From: DATCHW01 sp036508135
Lineage (GTDB): Bacteria; Bacteroidota; Ignavibacteria; Tepidaquicellales; Tepidaquicellaceae
Assembly (NCBI GenBank): GCA_036508135.1
Contig: DATCHW010000188.1
Span: forward strand, 1 to 5,040
Length of the DNA stretch: 5,040 nt
Direction of reading: 5' to 3'
In this document: piece after piece, positions 1 to 5,040 of the stretch
Numbering within the stretch: position 1 is the stretch's first letter
Layout of the letters: each line of letters starts with the position of its first letter
The notes under the pieces: model-generated
The model's database searches: none
What the model was told of the DNA's origin: nothing
What the model saw: only the letters and a program-made list of their open reading frames with translations
Translations under genes and position numbers: made by a program

Positions 1-579
1 ATGTCTTATCCATTTATCTTCAGGATTGATACCACCTATTACATTATCCCGGAAACATCCAAAAATAAGACTATTGAGCTTTATAAATGTATAGATTTTC
101 CTTATAAATGGGAATTTGACAGGAATTTAATGGAAAATTTATCTGCTGTCGACACAACTTTATTTTATTATAATAATAAATGGTGGCTTTTTACATCACT
201 TGATCAGACGGATAATATTTCAGGTTGTAGTACCGAACTATTTTTATTTTTTACAGATGATATATTTTCTGATCATTGGGAAAGTCATCCTGAAAATCCC
301 ATAGTCTCTGATGTAAGAACGGCAAGGCCGGCTGGGAAATTGTTTATTCATGAGGGTAAAATTTATCGCCCCTCTCAGGATTGTTCCGGACGATATGGGA
401 AAGGATTTAATCTAAACCATGTGACAAAATTGACTGAAACTGAATATAATGAAACTATGCTTTATGAAGTGGAACCAGTATGGGATAAAAAACTAAAAGG
501 AACGCATACTTTAAATTTTGATAAAGATTTTACAATAATAGATGTATATTCATTTCGAAAACGTTTAAAAGTTAAATGA
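1..579 (+). CDS. C-terminal part of a formyltransferase-associated / GINT1-N-like beta-propeller protein (5' end outside window)
   Basis: The visible 192 residues match, from memory, the five-bladed-propeller-like domain found alone, C-terminal to formyltransferase domains, or at the N-terminus of plant glucosamine inositolphosphorylceramide transferase (GINT1). Recognisable conserved blocks are SYPF (2-5), IPETS (16-20), ELYKC (26-30), FPYKWE (33-38), SAVDTTLF (48-55), WWLFTS (61-66), HPENPIVSD (96-104), ARPAG (108-112), YRPSQDC (122-128) and GTHTLN (167-172). In this family the SYPF-IPET block is internal, preceded by further blades and often a formyltransferase domain. The ATG at position 1 is therefore probably an internal Met codon and the gene is cut by the window edge. 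The stop is TGA at 577-579. It likely works in the cytoplasm in making or modifying a glycan; the exact reaction cannot be read from this fragment. Family recognition is fairly firm, the formyltransferase link is inference. Confidence 0.75.
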   Translation: MSYPFIFRIDTTYYIIPETSKNKTIELYKCIDFPYKWEFDRNLMENLSAVDTTLFYYNNKWWLFTSLDQTDNISGCSTELFLFFTDDIFSDHWESHPENPIVSDVRTARPAGKLFIHEGKIYRPSQDCSGRYGKGFNLNHVTKLTETEYNETMLYEVEPVWDKKLKGTHTLNFDKDFTIIDVYSFRKRLKVK

Positions 580-659
580 TAATTTAAATGATTTTTGATT
601 ATAAATTACTTACTTTGACTAAGATAAAAATTCTTAGAAAAATAAATTAGACATATTAA
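580..659. other. AT-rich intergenic spacer before the glycosyltransferase operon
   Basis: This is the only sizeable gap between genes before the tail of the window, so it is the natural place for an internal promoter. I see no convincing one. The best match to the Bacteroidota -7 element TAnnTTTG is TTACTTTG at 610-617 (one mismatch), with a TTG at 595-597 that is too close to serve as the usual -33 element. A 6-bp AU-rich inverted repeat, CTAAGA/TCTTAG (619-624 and 632-637), has no T tract and is too weak to call a terminator. There is no Shine-Dalgarno sequence ahead of the ATG at 660. Transcription may simply read through from the upstream gene. Confidence 0.4.
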
Positions 660-1742
660 ATGCCTTCCATTTTAATCTTCTGTAAAACACTATTAAAAGG
701 GGGAGCTGAAAAACAAGCTTTGACTCTTTCAAAATTATTAACTGAGAAAGAAATAAGCATTATTTTGATTATCTGGTGTGGAACCAAAATTGATGCTGCA
801 AATCTGGACTATATTAAAAATAAATCTATAAAATATATTGGTTTAAGAGGGAACCCATTAAAAAAATTGATTCATTTCCTTCAGATTATAAAAAATGAAA
901 GAATCTCAATTATTTTATCTTATCTCACCAAAGCTAATTCTATTGCAGGTATTAGTAAACTGTTTCACAGAAAACTTACAACAATTGGGGGAATAAGAAC
1001 TGAGAAATTACCTTACTACAAGTTCTTTATCGAAAAGTTGGTACATAACTACCTGAATGATGCAACTATTTTTAATAATTTTTCTGGAAAAAATAAGTTC
1101 GAAAAGAGGGGATTCAATCCTGAGAAAATATATATAATTCATAATACTATTCTTGTTACGCCTCTTGAAAAAATCGATAGACCTAAAGATGTGATAAACA
1201 TTATTTCTGTATGCCGTTTTGTCAGATCAAAAGATTTTCGAACTGCTTTATATGCTTTTAAGCAGTTAGTAGAAAAAAATAGAGATAAAAAAATAAAATA
1301 TTATATTGTTGGATATGGTCCCCTGGAAAATAGAATCAGATCATTAACCAGAAATCTTAATTTACAAAATGAAGTAGAAATCCTAATTAATCCACCAAAT
1401 ATTCCTGACATTCTTAAAAACTGCAACATCTATCTCAGCACGTCTCTTTACGAGGGACTATCAAACTCAATTATGGAAGCAATGGTTGCCGGATTACCAA
1501 TTATAGCTACAAATGTTGGTGATAACCGATATTTAATTAAAGATGCATACAACGGTTTTATTGTTCCATGCGGGGATATTAACTTAATTGTTGAAAAATT
1601 ACAATACTTAACTGACTTTGAAAATATCAGAAACGAATTTGGAAATAACAGCCATCTCATAATTGAAAATGAATTTTCAGAAGAGAAACTATTTGAGAAT
1701 TACTTTAAGTTATTTTCAAAAATGTCGCTGTCAGGAAGATAA
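660..1742 (+). CDS. GT4-family (GT-B fold) glycosyltransferase
   Basis: The protein has 360 residues, the normal length for a GT4 retaining glycosyltransferase of the GT-B fold. The N-terminal acceptor domain opens directly with the first beta strand and the glycine loop LKGGAEKQ (12-19), which is typical of this family and supports the ATG at 660 as the start. The C-terminal donor domain begins near residue 180 with VCRFVRSKD (184-192, the region that carries the R/K pair contacting the donor phosphates). It carries the EX7E signature E265-GLSNSIM-E273, followed by AGLPIIATNVG (277-287), usual for the nucleotide-sugar site. There is no signal peptide or membrane segment, so it is a cytoplasmic or membrane-associated enzyme. 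It probably adds one sugar to a lipid-linked polysaccharide repeat unit; donor and acceptor cannot be told from sequence. It is the first gene of a close run of four, with the next start 20 bases downstream. No Shine-Dalgarno sequence is visible. Confidence 0.93.
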   Translation: MPSILIFCKTLLKGGAEKQALTLSKLLTEKEISIILIIWCGTKIDAANLDYIKNKSIKYIGLRGNPLKKLIHFLQIIKNERISIILSYLTKANSIAGISKLFHRKLTTIGGIRTEKLPYYKFFIEKLVHNYLNDATIFNNFSGKNKFEKRGFNPEKIYIIHNTILVTPLEKIDRPKDVINIISVCRFVRSKDFRTALYAFKQLVEKNRDKKIKYYIVGYGPLENRIRSLTRNLNLQNEVEILINPPNIPDILKNCNIYLSTSLYEGLSNSIMEAMVAGLPIIATNVGDNRYLIKDAYNGFIVPCGDINLIVEKLQYLTDFENIRNEFGNNSHLIIENEFSEEKLFENYFKLFSKMSLSGR

Positions 1743-1762
1743 AAAAAATCAAAAGTATATTT

Positions 1763-2863
1763 ATGAAGATCGGAATTATTGGATCAAGAGGTTTCCCGGA
1801 AATTCAGGGAGGCATAGAGACCCATTGTATGGAACTTTACACTCGAATTGCATGCAGTGGTGACAATAAAATCACAGTATATCGAAGAAAACCATATATC
1901 AATTCAAAAAATAAGGACGCAAAGTATAAAAACATTAAGTTTATAGATTTGAGTGTTCCCCGGAGTAAATTTTTTGAGACTTTTTTGCATTCTTTTCTCT
2001 CAACAGTACATGCATTGTTTCAAAACTATGATATTGTACATTTTCATAATACCGGACCAGGTTTTTTTATTCCTATTATGAAACTTTCAAAAGCGAAAGT
2101 GGTTTTTACATATCATAATATAAGTTATACACAAAAAAAATGGAATTTTGCAGCCAGAAGCTTTTTATCTTTATCCGAAAAAATAAGCATTAAAAATTCT
2201 GATTTTATCATTTTCATTTCAGAGGTAATTAAATCGGAAATGGTAAAGAAATACAATATCAATAAGTATAAAGTTATTTTTAATGGTGTATGCTTGCCCA
2301 ACAAATCTATTCAATCAGATTATCTGGAGTATTTGGGTTTAGAAAAGCAAAAATATATAATTGGGGTAGGCAGATTTTTAGAAGAGAAAGGATTTGATTA
2401 TCTGATCAGGGCTTTCAGAAAAACAAATATTACAGATTATAAATTAGTACTGGTTGGTGATACGGATTATCCAACCTCTTACTCAAATAAACTGAAATCA
2501 ATAGCAAAAGAAAATAACATTATTCTTACAGGATTTATAAAAGGTGAAAAATTAAATCAGATATTTTCTTTTGCAAGGTTGTTTATTATATCCTCCTTCG
2601 AAGAAGGTCTTCCAATTGCATTACTCGAAGCAATGAGTTATAATATTGATGTTTTGGTAAGCGACATACCTGCAAACCTGCAGATTGGTCTTGCTAAAGA
2701 TGATTATTATAAGGTTGGTGATGAAGATAACCTGAAAGGAAATATTTTGAAGAAATTATCGGAATTTAAAAAACGCTCTTTTGATGAAATCCTTTCCATT
2801 AAATTTAATTGGGACAAAATTGCCATAGAAACAAATAATATTTACGAAAACTTAACCATTTAA
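1763..2863 (+). CDS. GT4-family glycosyltransferase, IGSRGFPxxQGGIE subtype
   Basis: The protein has 366 residues and two Rossmann-like GT-B domains. The N-terminus, MKIGIIGSRGFPEIQGGIETH (GSRGFP at 7-12, QGGIET at 15-20), is the signature of a GT4 subgroup common in exopolysaccharide clusters, related to but distinct from the DUF1972/rhamnosyltransferase type with TRGIPxxYGGFE. HFHNTGPG (93-100) and FTYHN (115-119) belong to the acceptor domain. The donor domain has GVGRFLEEKG (201-210) and the EX7E motif E281-GLPIALL-E289. No membrane segment or signal peptide is seen. The ATG at 1763 is preferred because the family motif starts straight after it; it is preceded by an A-rich stretch (1741-1755), not a Shine-Dalgarno sequence. 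The enzyme likely adds a different sugar from the one upstream, since the two N-terminal domains are not close relatives. Donor and linkage are unknown. The stop at 2861-2863 lies one base before the next start, so the two are probably translationally coupled. Confidence 0.93.
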   Translation: MKIGIIGSRGFPEIQGGIETHCMELYTRIACSGDNKITVYRRKPYINSKNKDAKYKNIKFIDLSVPRSKFFETFLHSFLSTVHALFQNYDIVHFHNTGPGFFIPIMKLSKAKVVFTYHNISYTQKKWNFAARSFLSLSEKISIKNSDFIIFISEVIKSEMVKKYNINKYKVIFNGVCLPNKSIQSDYLEYLGLEKQKYIIGVGRFLEEKGFDYLIRAFRKTNITDYKLVLVGDTDYPTSYSNKLKSIAKENNIILTGFIKGEKLNQIFSFARLFIISSFEEGLPIALLEAMSYNIDVLVSDIPANLQIGLAKDDYYKVGDEDNLKGNILKKLSEFKKRSFDEILSIKFNWDKIAIETNNIYENLTI

Positions 2864-2864
2864 A

Positions 2865-3881
2865 ATGAAACTCAAAGCTGGAATAATAGGATTAGGTAAA
2901 ATGGGACTTTCCCATGCTGCTATCGTTGGTCCTCATCCATCCGTCGAAATGGTTGCAGTATGTGACACCTCTTCAATAGTATTGGATGCCTTTAAAAAAT
3001 TCAGTAAAGTCAATGTTTATACGGACTACATAAGGATGATTGACACAGAGAATCTCGACTTTGTTGTTGTTGCTACACCTACACGATTTCATTATAAAAT
3101 GGTCAGATATGCTCTCGAAAAGGGAATTCACACATTCTGTGAAAAACCTTTTAGTCTCACTTCATTGGAGGGAGAAGACCTGGTAGAGTTGGCTGGTCAG
3201 AAAAAGCTTGTCAACCAGGTAGGCTACCATAATCATTTTATCGGAACTTTCCGTGAATTGAAAAGGCTGTTAGATGCCGGTATTTTAGGCAATCTGGTAC
3301 ATTTTACCGGTGAAGCCTACGGCCCGGTGGTCACTAAAGAAAAAGGGGGAACCTGGCGTTCGGATCCTGAAGAGGGCGGTGGCTGCCTTTTTGACTATGC
3401 TTCGCATGTCATAAATTTATTGCAGGAGATAATAGGACGCCCTGCAAAAGCTAATGGTTCACAATTAAAAAGAATCTATTCCAAAGAGGTGGAAGATGCA
3501 GTATATTCAATCTTAACCCTTGAAAATGGATTAAGTGGTGTTTTATCAGTTAACTGGAGTGATGAAACCTATCGCAAAATGGCAACATCACTTACCATTC
3601 TGGGCAAGAAGGGTAAAATTATCTGCGATGCCACTGAAATAAAAATCTATCTAAAAGAGGCAGATCTCAGGGAAAAACTGGGCAAAGGTTGGACGATAAA
3701 ATATATCACTGATTTTGCGATACCTGTTAATTTCTACCTAAGAGGCGAGGAATATAGCGCACAGATTGATAATTTTGTCGATTGTATCATAAGAGGAAAG
3801 CAAACTGAAATAAACTCTTTTAAGCAGGGTTTATTTACGGACAAAGTGATTGAATTAATAATTGCAGATTCAAAAAAATAA
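2865..3881 (+). CDS. Gfo/Idh/MocA-family NAD(P)-dependent sugar oxidoreductase
   Basis: The protein has 338 residues, usual for this family. The N-terminal Rossmann domain has the dinucleotide loop GLGKMG (9-14), followed by AVCDTS (31-36), where D34 sits at the end of the second strand and favours NAD(H) over NADP(H). VVVATPTRFH (67-76) and the catalytic-lysine motif EKP (93-95, K94) come next. The C-terminal alpha/beta domain carries GGGCLFDYASH (171-181), which matches the family's GGGxLxDxGxH motif, with D177 and H181 as the expected catalytic pair. All key residues are present, so it should be active, oxidising or reducing a hydroxyl or keto group on a sugar or nucleotide sugar in the cytoplasm. 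The substrate cannot be assigned: the family includes nucleotide-sugar 3-dehydrogenases, inositol dehydrogenases and others. It starts one base after the preceding stop and ends three bases before the next start, which suggests joint work with the downstream protein. Confidence 0.93.
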   Translation: MKLKAGIIGLGKMGLSHAAIVGPHPSVEMVAVCDTSSIVLDAFKKFSKVNVYTDYIRMIDTENLDFVVVATPTRFHYKMVRYALEKGIHTFCEKPFSLTSLEGEDLVELAGQKKLVNQVGYHNHFIGTFRELKRLLDAGILGNLVHFTGEAYGPVVTKEKGGTWRSDPEEGGGCLFDYASHVINLLQEIIGRPAKANGSQLKRIYSKEVEDAVYSILTLENGLSGVLSVNWSDETYRKMATSLTILGKKGKIICDATEIKIYLKEADLREKLGKGWTIKYITDFAIPVNFYLRGEEYSAQIDNFVDCIIRGKQTEINSFKQGLFTDKVIELIIADSKK

Positions 3882-3884
3882 AAA

Positions 3885-4742
3885 ATGATGGACAAAGTAT
3901 TATTAGGGGATAACCAGTTCTTTGCAGTTAGCCATCTGTCTGATGAAAAATCAAGAGAACAGGCTATAAGGTTTAAAGATGATACTGCAATTATTCGTGT
4001 TTTAGATCAGGCAAGGGAGATTGGAATAAACACTTTTATGTGCACAACACACGATCGTATTGCTAATATCTGTGATTATCTTCGTGCGAATTCTGAAAAG
4101 TACAGGGATTTTAAAATATTCCCTTGTTTGCCTTATGCTCATAAATACGCAAATGCGGTAACAGAGCTTGGCATAGTTGGTACAATTAAGCAATATGTTC
4201 CGGGTAATATTTTCAGCACATTTGCTAAGGGAGGGATGGCTTATATGAATAAAGATTTTATTAAGCTTATGGAAATATTTATTGATGCGGAGATGAAAAT
4301 GTTTAAAGGAATTAATACTCCTGTAATTTTTATTCAAAATGTTCTGGTCGACATGATTCTAGGACTTAAAATGTTAGAGGTTTTTAAAGAGTATGATCTA
4401 TATATCCGTAAAAAGTACAATGCTGAACCCGGATATATAACCATGAATTTACCAGCCTTGCTTGATTCCCTGAATTCGATTGGTATTGAAAATCCTATTA
4501 TTTGCAGTTCAATTAATAAAATTGGATTCAGAATGTCGGGTGGAAAAGATATTTATGAAAAATATTTAACCGAAAAAACATTTCGTCCGATAGCTATGCA
4601 AGTGTTAGCTGCAGGCGCTTTACGTCCCAAAGAAGCAATTGAATACCTTAGTAAATTCCCTAAAATTGAATCTGTGTTGTTTGGAGCATCCTCAAAATCT
4701 CATATTCAGGAAACAAAAGAAATAATTGAAAGTTATTTATGA
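3885..4742 (+). CDS. Conserved protein of unknown function, TIM-barrel / aldo-keto-reductase-like
   Basis: The protein has 285 residues and no signal peptide or membrane segment. I recognise it only as a conserved hypothetical family and cannot name a reaction. The end, VLAAGALRP (240-248) and LFGASSKSHI (265-274), resembles the last strands of aldo-keto reductases, where G-A-S-x-x-x-x-I binds cofactor phosphate. The expected AKR active-site Asp and Tyr are not evident: the matching early strand reads NTFMCTTHDR (49-58). Other distinctive blocks are LGDNQFF (7-13), CLPYAHKYAN (81-90), MNLPALLDSL (187-196) and ICSSINKIGFRMSGG (206-220). Histidines 56 and 86 and cysteines 53, 81 and 207 are candidate functional residues (inference). 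Two ATG codons stand in tandem at 3885 and 3888; either could be used, and both follow an A-rich run without a Shine-Dalgarno sequence. Its place three bases after the oxidoreductase suggests a shared pathway, probably in making an unusual sugar. Confidence 0.8.
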   Translation: MMDKVLLGDNQFFAVSHLSDEKSREQAIRFKDDTAIIRVLDQAREIGINTFMCTTHDRIANICDYLRANSEKYRDFKIFPCLPYAHKYANAVTELGIVGTIKQYVPGNIFSTFAKGGMAYMNKDFIKLMEIFIDAEMKMFKGINTPVIFIQNVLVDMILGLKMLEVFKEYDLYIRKKYNAEPGYITMNLPALLDSLNSIGIENPIICSSINKIGFRMSGGKDIYEKYLTEKTFRPIAMQVLAAGALRPKEAIEYLSKFPKIESVLFGASSKSHIQETKEIIESYL

Positions 4743-4790
4743 AAGGTTCTTATGGTTAAGTCGAACAAGGGCAACGTACAGTTTAGGATT

Positions 4791-4822
4791 GGGCTACCGG
4801 CTATTCGTCAGTAGCCCTTTCT
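4791..4822 (+). terminator. Probable operon-end hairpin terminator
   Basis: A perfect 7-bp stem, GGGCTAC (4791-4797) with GTAGCCC (4811-4817), can extend past one C-A mismatch by G-C, G-U and C-G pairs, leaving a 5-base loop. It is followed at once by a short T-rich run, TTTCTT (4818-4823). It lies 48 bases after the stop of the last gene on the same strand, the expected place for a Rho-independent terminator of the polysaccharide operon. The T run is short and broken by a C, so efficiency may be moderate. On the minus strand the stem is followed by AATCC and would not terminate. Confidence 0.6.
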
Positions 4823-4978
4823 TGTATAAGTAAACTTCCATACTTTATCTTTTGAGACGCCTGCCGTGTCATGGTATGATGCCTGGCCCCGGATTTCCTC
4901 CTCTTGTTTCACCTTATAGTTATCGCCCGTGCCGGATGCAAAAAAAAGCTGCTACCTATGTAACAGCTTTTTATTCAT
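4808..4978 (-). pseudogene. Possible remnant of a short minus-strand gene, interrupted by one TAG
   Basis: On the minus strand an ATG at 4976-4978 opens MNKKLLHR, meets an in-frame TAG at 4952-4954, then stays open for 47 codons to a TGA at 4808-4810. The open part includes stretches such as DNYKVKQEEEIRGQ and DKVWKFTYTRKGY, a composition that looks protein-like, and it coincides with the GC-rich patch. I do not recognise the product. Against a real gene: the first codons overlap the strong hairpin at 4943-4972, whose eight-T run would terminate minus-strand transcripts right there, and the frame is short. It may be the tail of a decayed gene or a chance open frame. Confidence 0.2.
4943..4972. 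terminator. Strong hairpin with flanking A and T tracts, possible bidirectional terminator
   Basis: AAAAAGCTG (4943-4951) pairs perfectly with CAGCTTTTT (4964-4972), nine base pairs. After one C-A mismatch, TAC/GTA adds three more pairs around a 4-base loop (4956-4959). Read on the + strand the stem ends in a T run that continues as a T-rich stretch to 4983. Read on the minus strand it ends in eight uninterrupted T residues (complement of 4940-4947). This symmetric layout is typical of a bidirectional Rho-independent terminator between convergent genes, so a minus-strand gene beyond the right edge of the window is possible. It could also back up the weaker hairpin at 4791. Confidence 0.65.
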
Positions 4979-5040
4979 TTTTTAACCGAAATATAAAATG
5001 TTTTTATACTTCTTTTGTGTTATTGCTTTAATTAATTGAG

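Larger units (their letters stand above)
4743..5040. other. Non-coding tail with a GC-rich patch and no convincing intact gene
   Basis: This 298-base stretch contains two hairpins, listed separately, and no intact gene that I can support. Positions 4851-4940 contain 49 G or C out of 90 by hand count, about 54%, against clearly AT-rich sequence on both sides. The longest clean open frame I found runs on the minus strand across 4808-4951 and joins, past a single TAG at 4952-4954, to an ATG at 4976-4978. On the + strand, a 24-codon frame from the end of the preceding gene ends at TAG 4812-4814. The last 60 bases are AT-rich and show nothing I can name. Together this looks like a junction of decayed or recombined sequence, but it may equally be an ordinary intergenic region. 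Confidence 0.5.

Noticed and set aside
572..592. Direct repeat TTAAATGAT at 572-580 and 584-592, across the stop of the first gene
   Set aside because: It has nine bases of low-complexity A/T sequence and no further copies or associated structure were noticed. It is probably chance or a small slippage event.
595..617. Bacteroidota-type promoter ahead of the first GT4 gene (TTG at 595-597, TTACTTTG at 610-617)
   Set aside because: The -7 candidate has a mismatch at a key position and the spacing to the TTG is far shorter than the usual 19-21 bases. A/T-rich sequence produces such matches by chance.
1448..1660. Minus-strand 70-codon open frame
   Set aside because: It lies wholly inside the donor domain of the first GT4 gene, opposite the EX7E region. 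The translated product has no recognisable domain and is explained as a shadow of the real gene.
1741..1762. A8 run after the first GT4 stop as a programmed frameshift joining the two GT4 genes
   Set aside because: The run starts within the stop codon of the first gene, and the second gene has its own ATG followed at once by its family motif. Both proteins are full length, so no fusion is needed.
1663..1863. + strand 66-codon open frame bridging the two GT4 genes
   Set aside because: It overlaps the 3' end of one well-supported gene and the 5' end of the next in another frame. The product is Lys/Arg/Asn-rich and resembles nothing I know.
4002..4337. Minus-strand 111-codon open frame
   Set aside because: It lies wholly antisense to the conserved protein at 3885-4742, whose own frame carries conserved-looking blocks across this interval. 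The antisense product shows no domain.
4998..5039. Short + strand frame beginning MFLYFF and ending at TGA 5037-5039
   Set aside because: It has only 13 codons in very AT-rich DNA, without a ribosome binding site. A hydrophobic peptide of this length is expected by chance in T-rich sequence.

Overview
This window is a stretch of a surface-polysaccharide or glycan-assembly gene cluster, very probably from a member of the Bacteroidota. The basis for the taxon is indirect. The DNA is strongly AT-rich. None of the gene starts has a clear Shine-Dalgarno sequence, and all sit behind A/T-rich leaders. The gene mix (formyltransferase-associated propeller domain, GT4 enzymes, Gfo/Idh/MocA oxidoreductase) is common in the polysaccharide loci of that phylum. 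No rRNA, tRNA or marker gene is present to confirm it.

Layout. All five credible genes lie on the + strand. Positions 1-579 hold the C-terminal part of a beta-propeller protein of the type often fused to formyltransferases; its real start lies before the window. After an 80-base AT-rich gap come four tightly packed genes (gaps of 20, 1 and 3 bases) that look like one operon: two different GT4 glycosyltransferases (660-1742 and 1763-2863), a Gfo/Idh/MocA-type NAD(P)-dependent sugar oxidoreductase (2865-3881), and a conserved protein of unknown function with a TIM-barrel/aldo-keto-reductase flavour (3885-4742).

The last 298 bases carry no convincing intact gene. They hold a hairpin that probably terminates the operon (4791-4822), a GC-rich patch (about 54% G+C over 4851-4940, counted by eye) and a stronger hairpin with A and T tracts on its two sides that could terminate transcription in both directions (4943-4972). 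Two weak traces suggest this is a decayed junction. One is an ATGA overlap at the end of the last gene, followed in the wrong frame by what reads like the start of another enzyme. The other is a minus-strand open frame interrupted by one TAG.

Inferred joint role: the two GT4 enzymes add sugars to a growing repeat unit on the cytoplasmic side. The oxidoreductase and the last protein probably make or modify an unusual nucleotide sugar or glycan substituent. The propeller protein probably belongs to an acyl (formyl) or glycosyl transfer step. I see no clearly new defence, mobile or RNA system. The most interesting parts are the last gene, which I cannot assign a reaction, and the tail junction.
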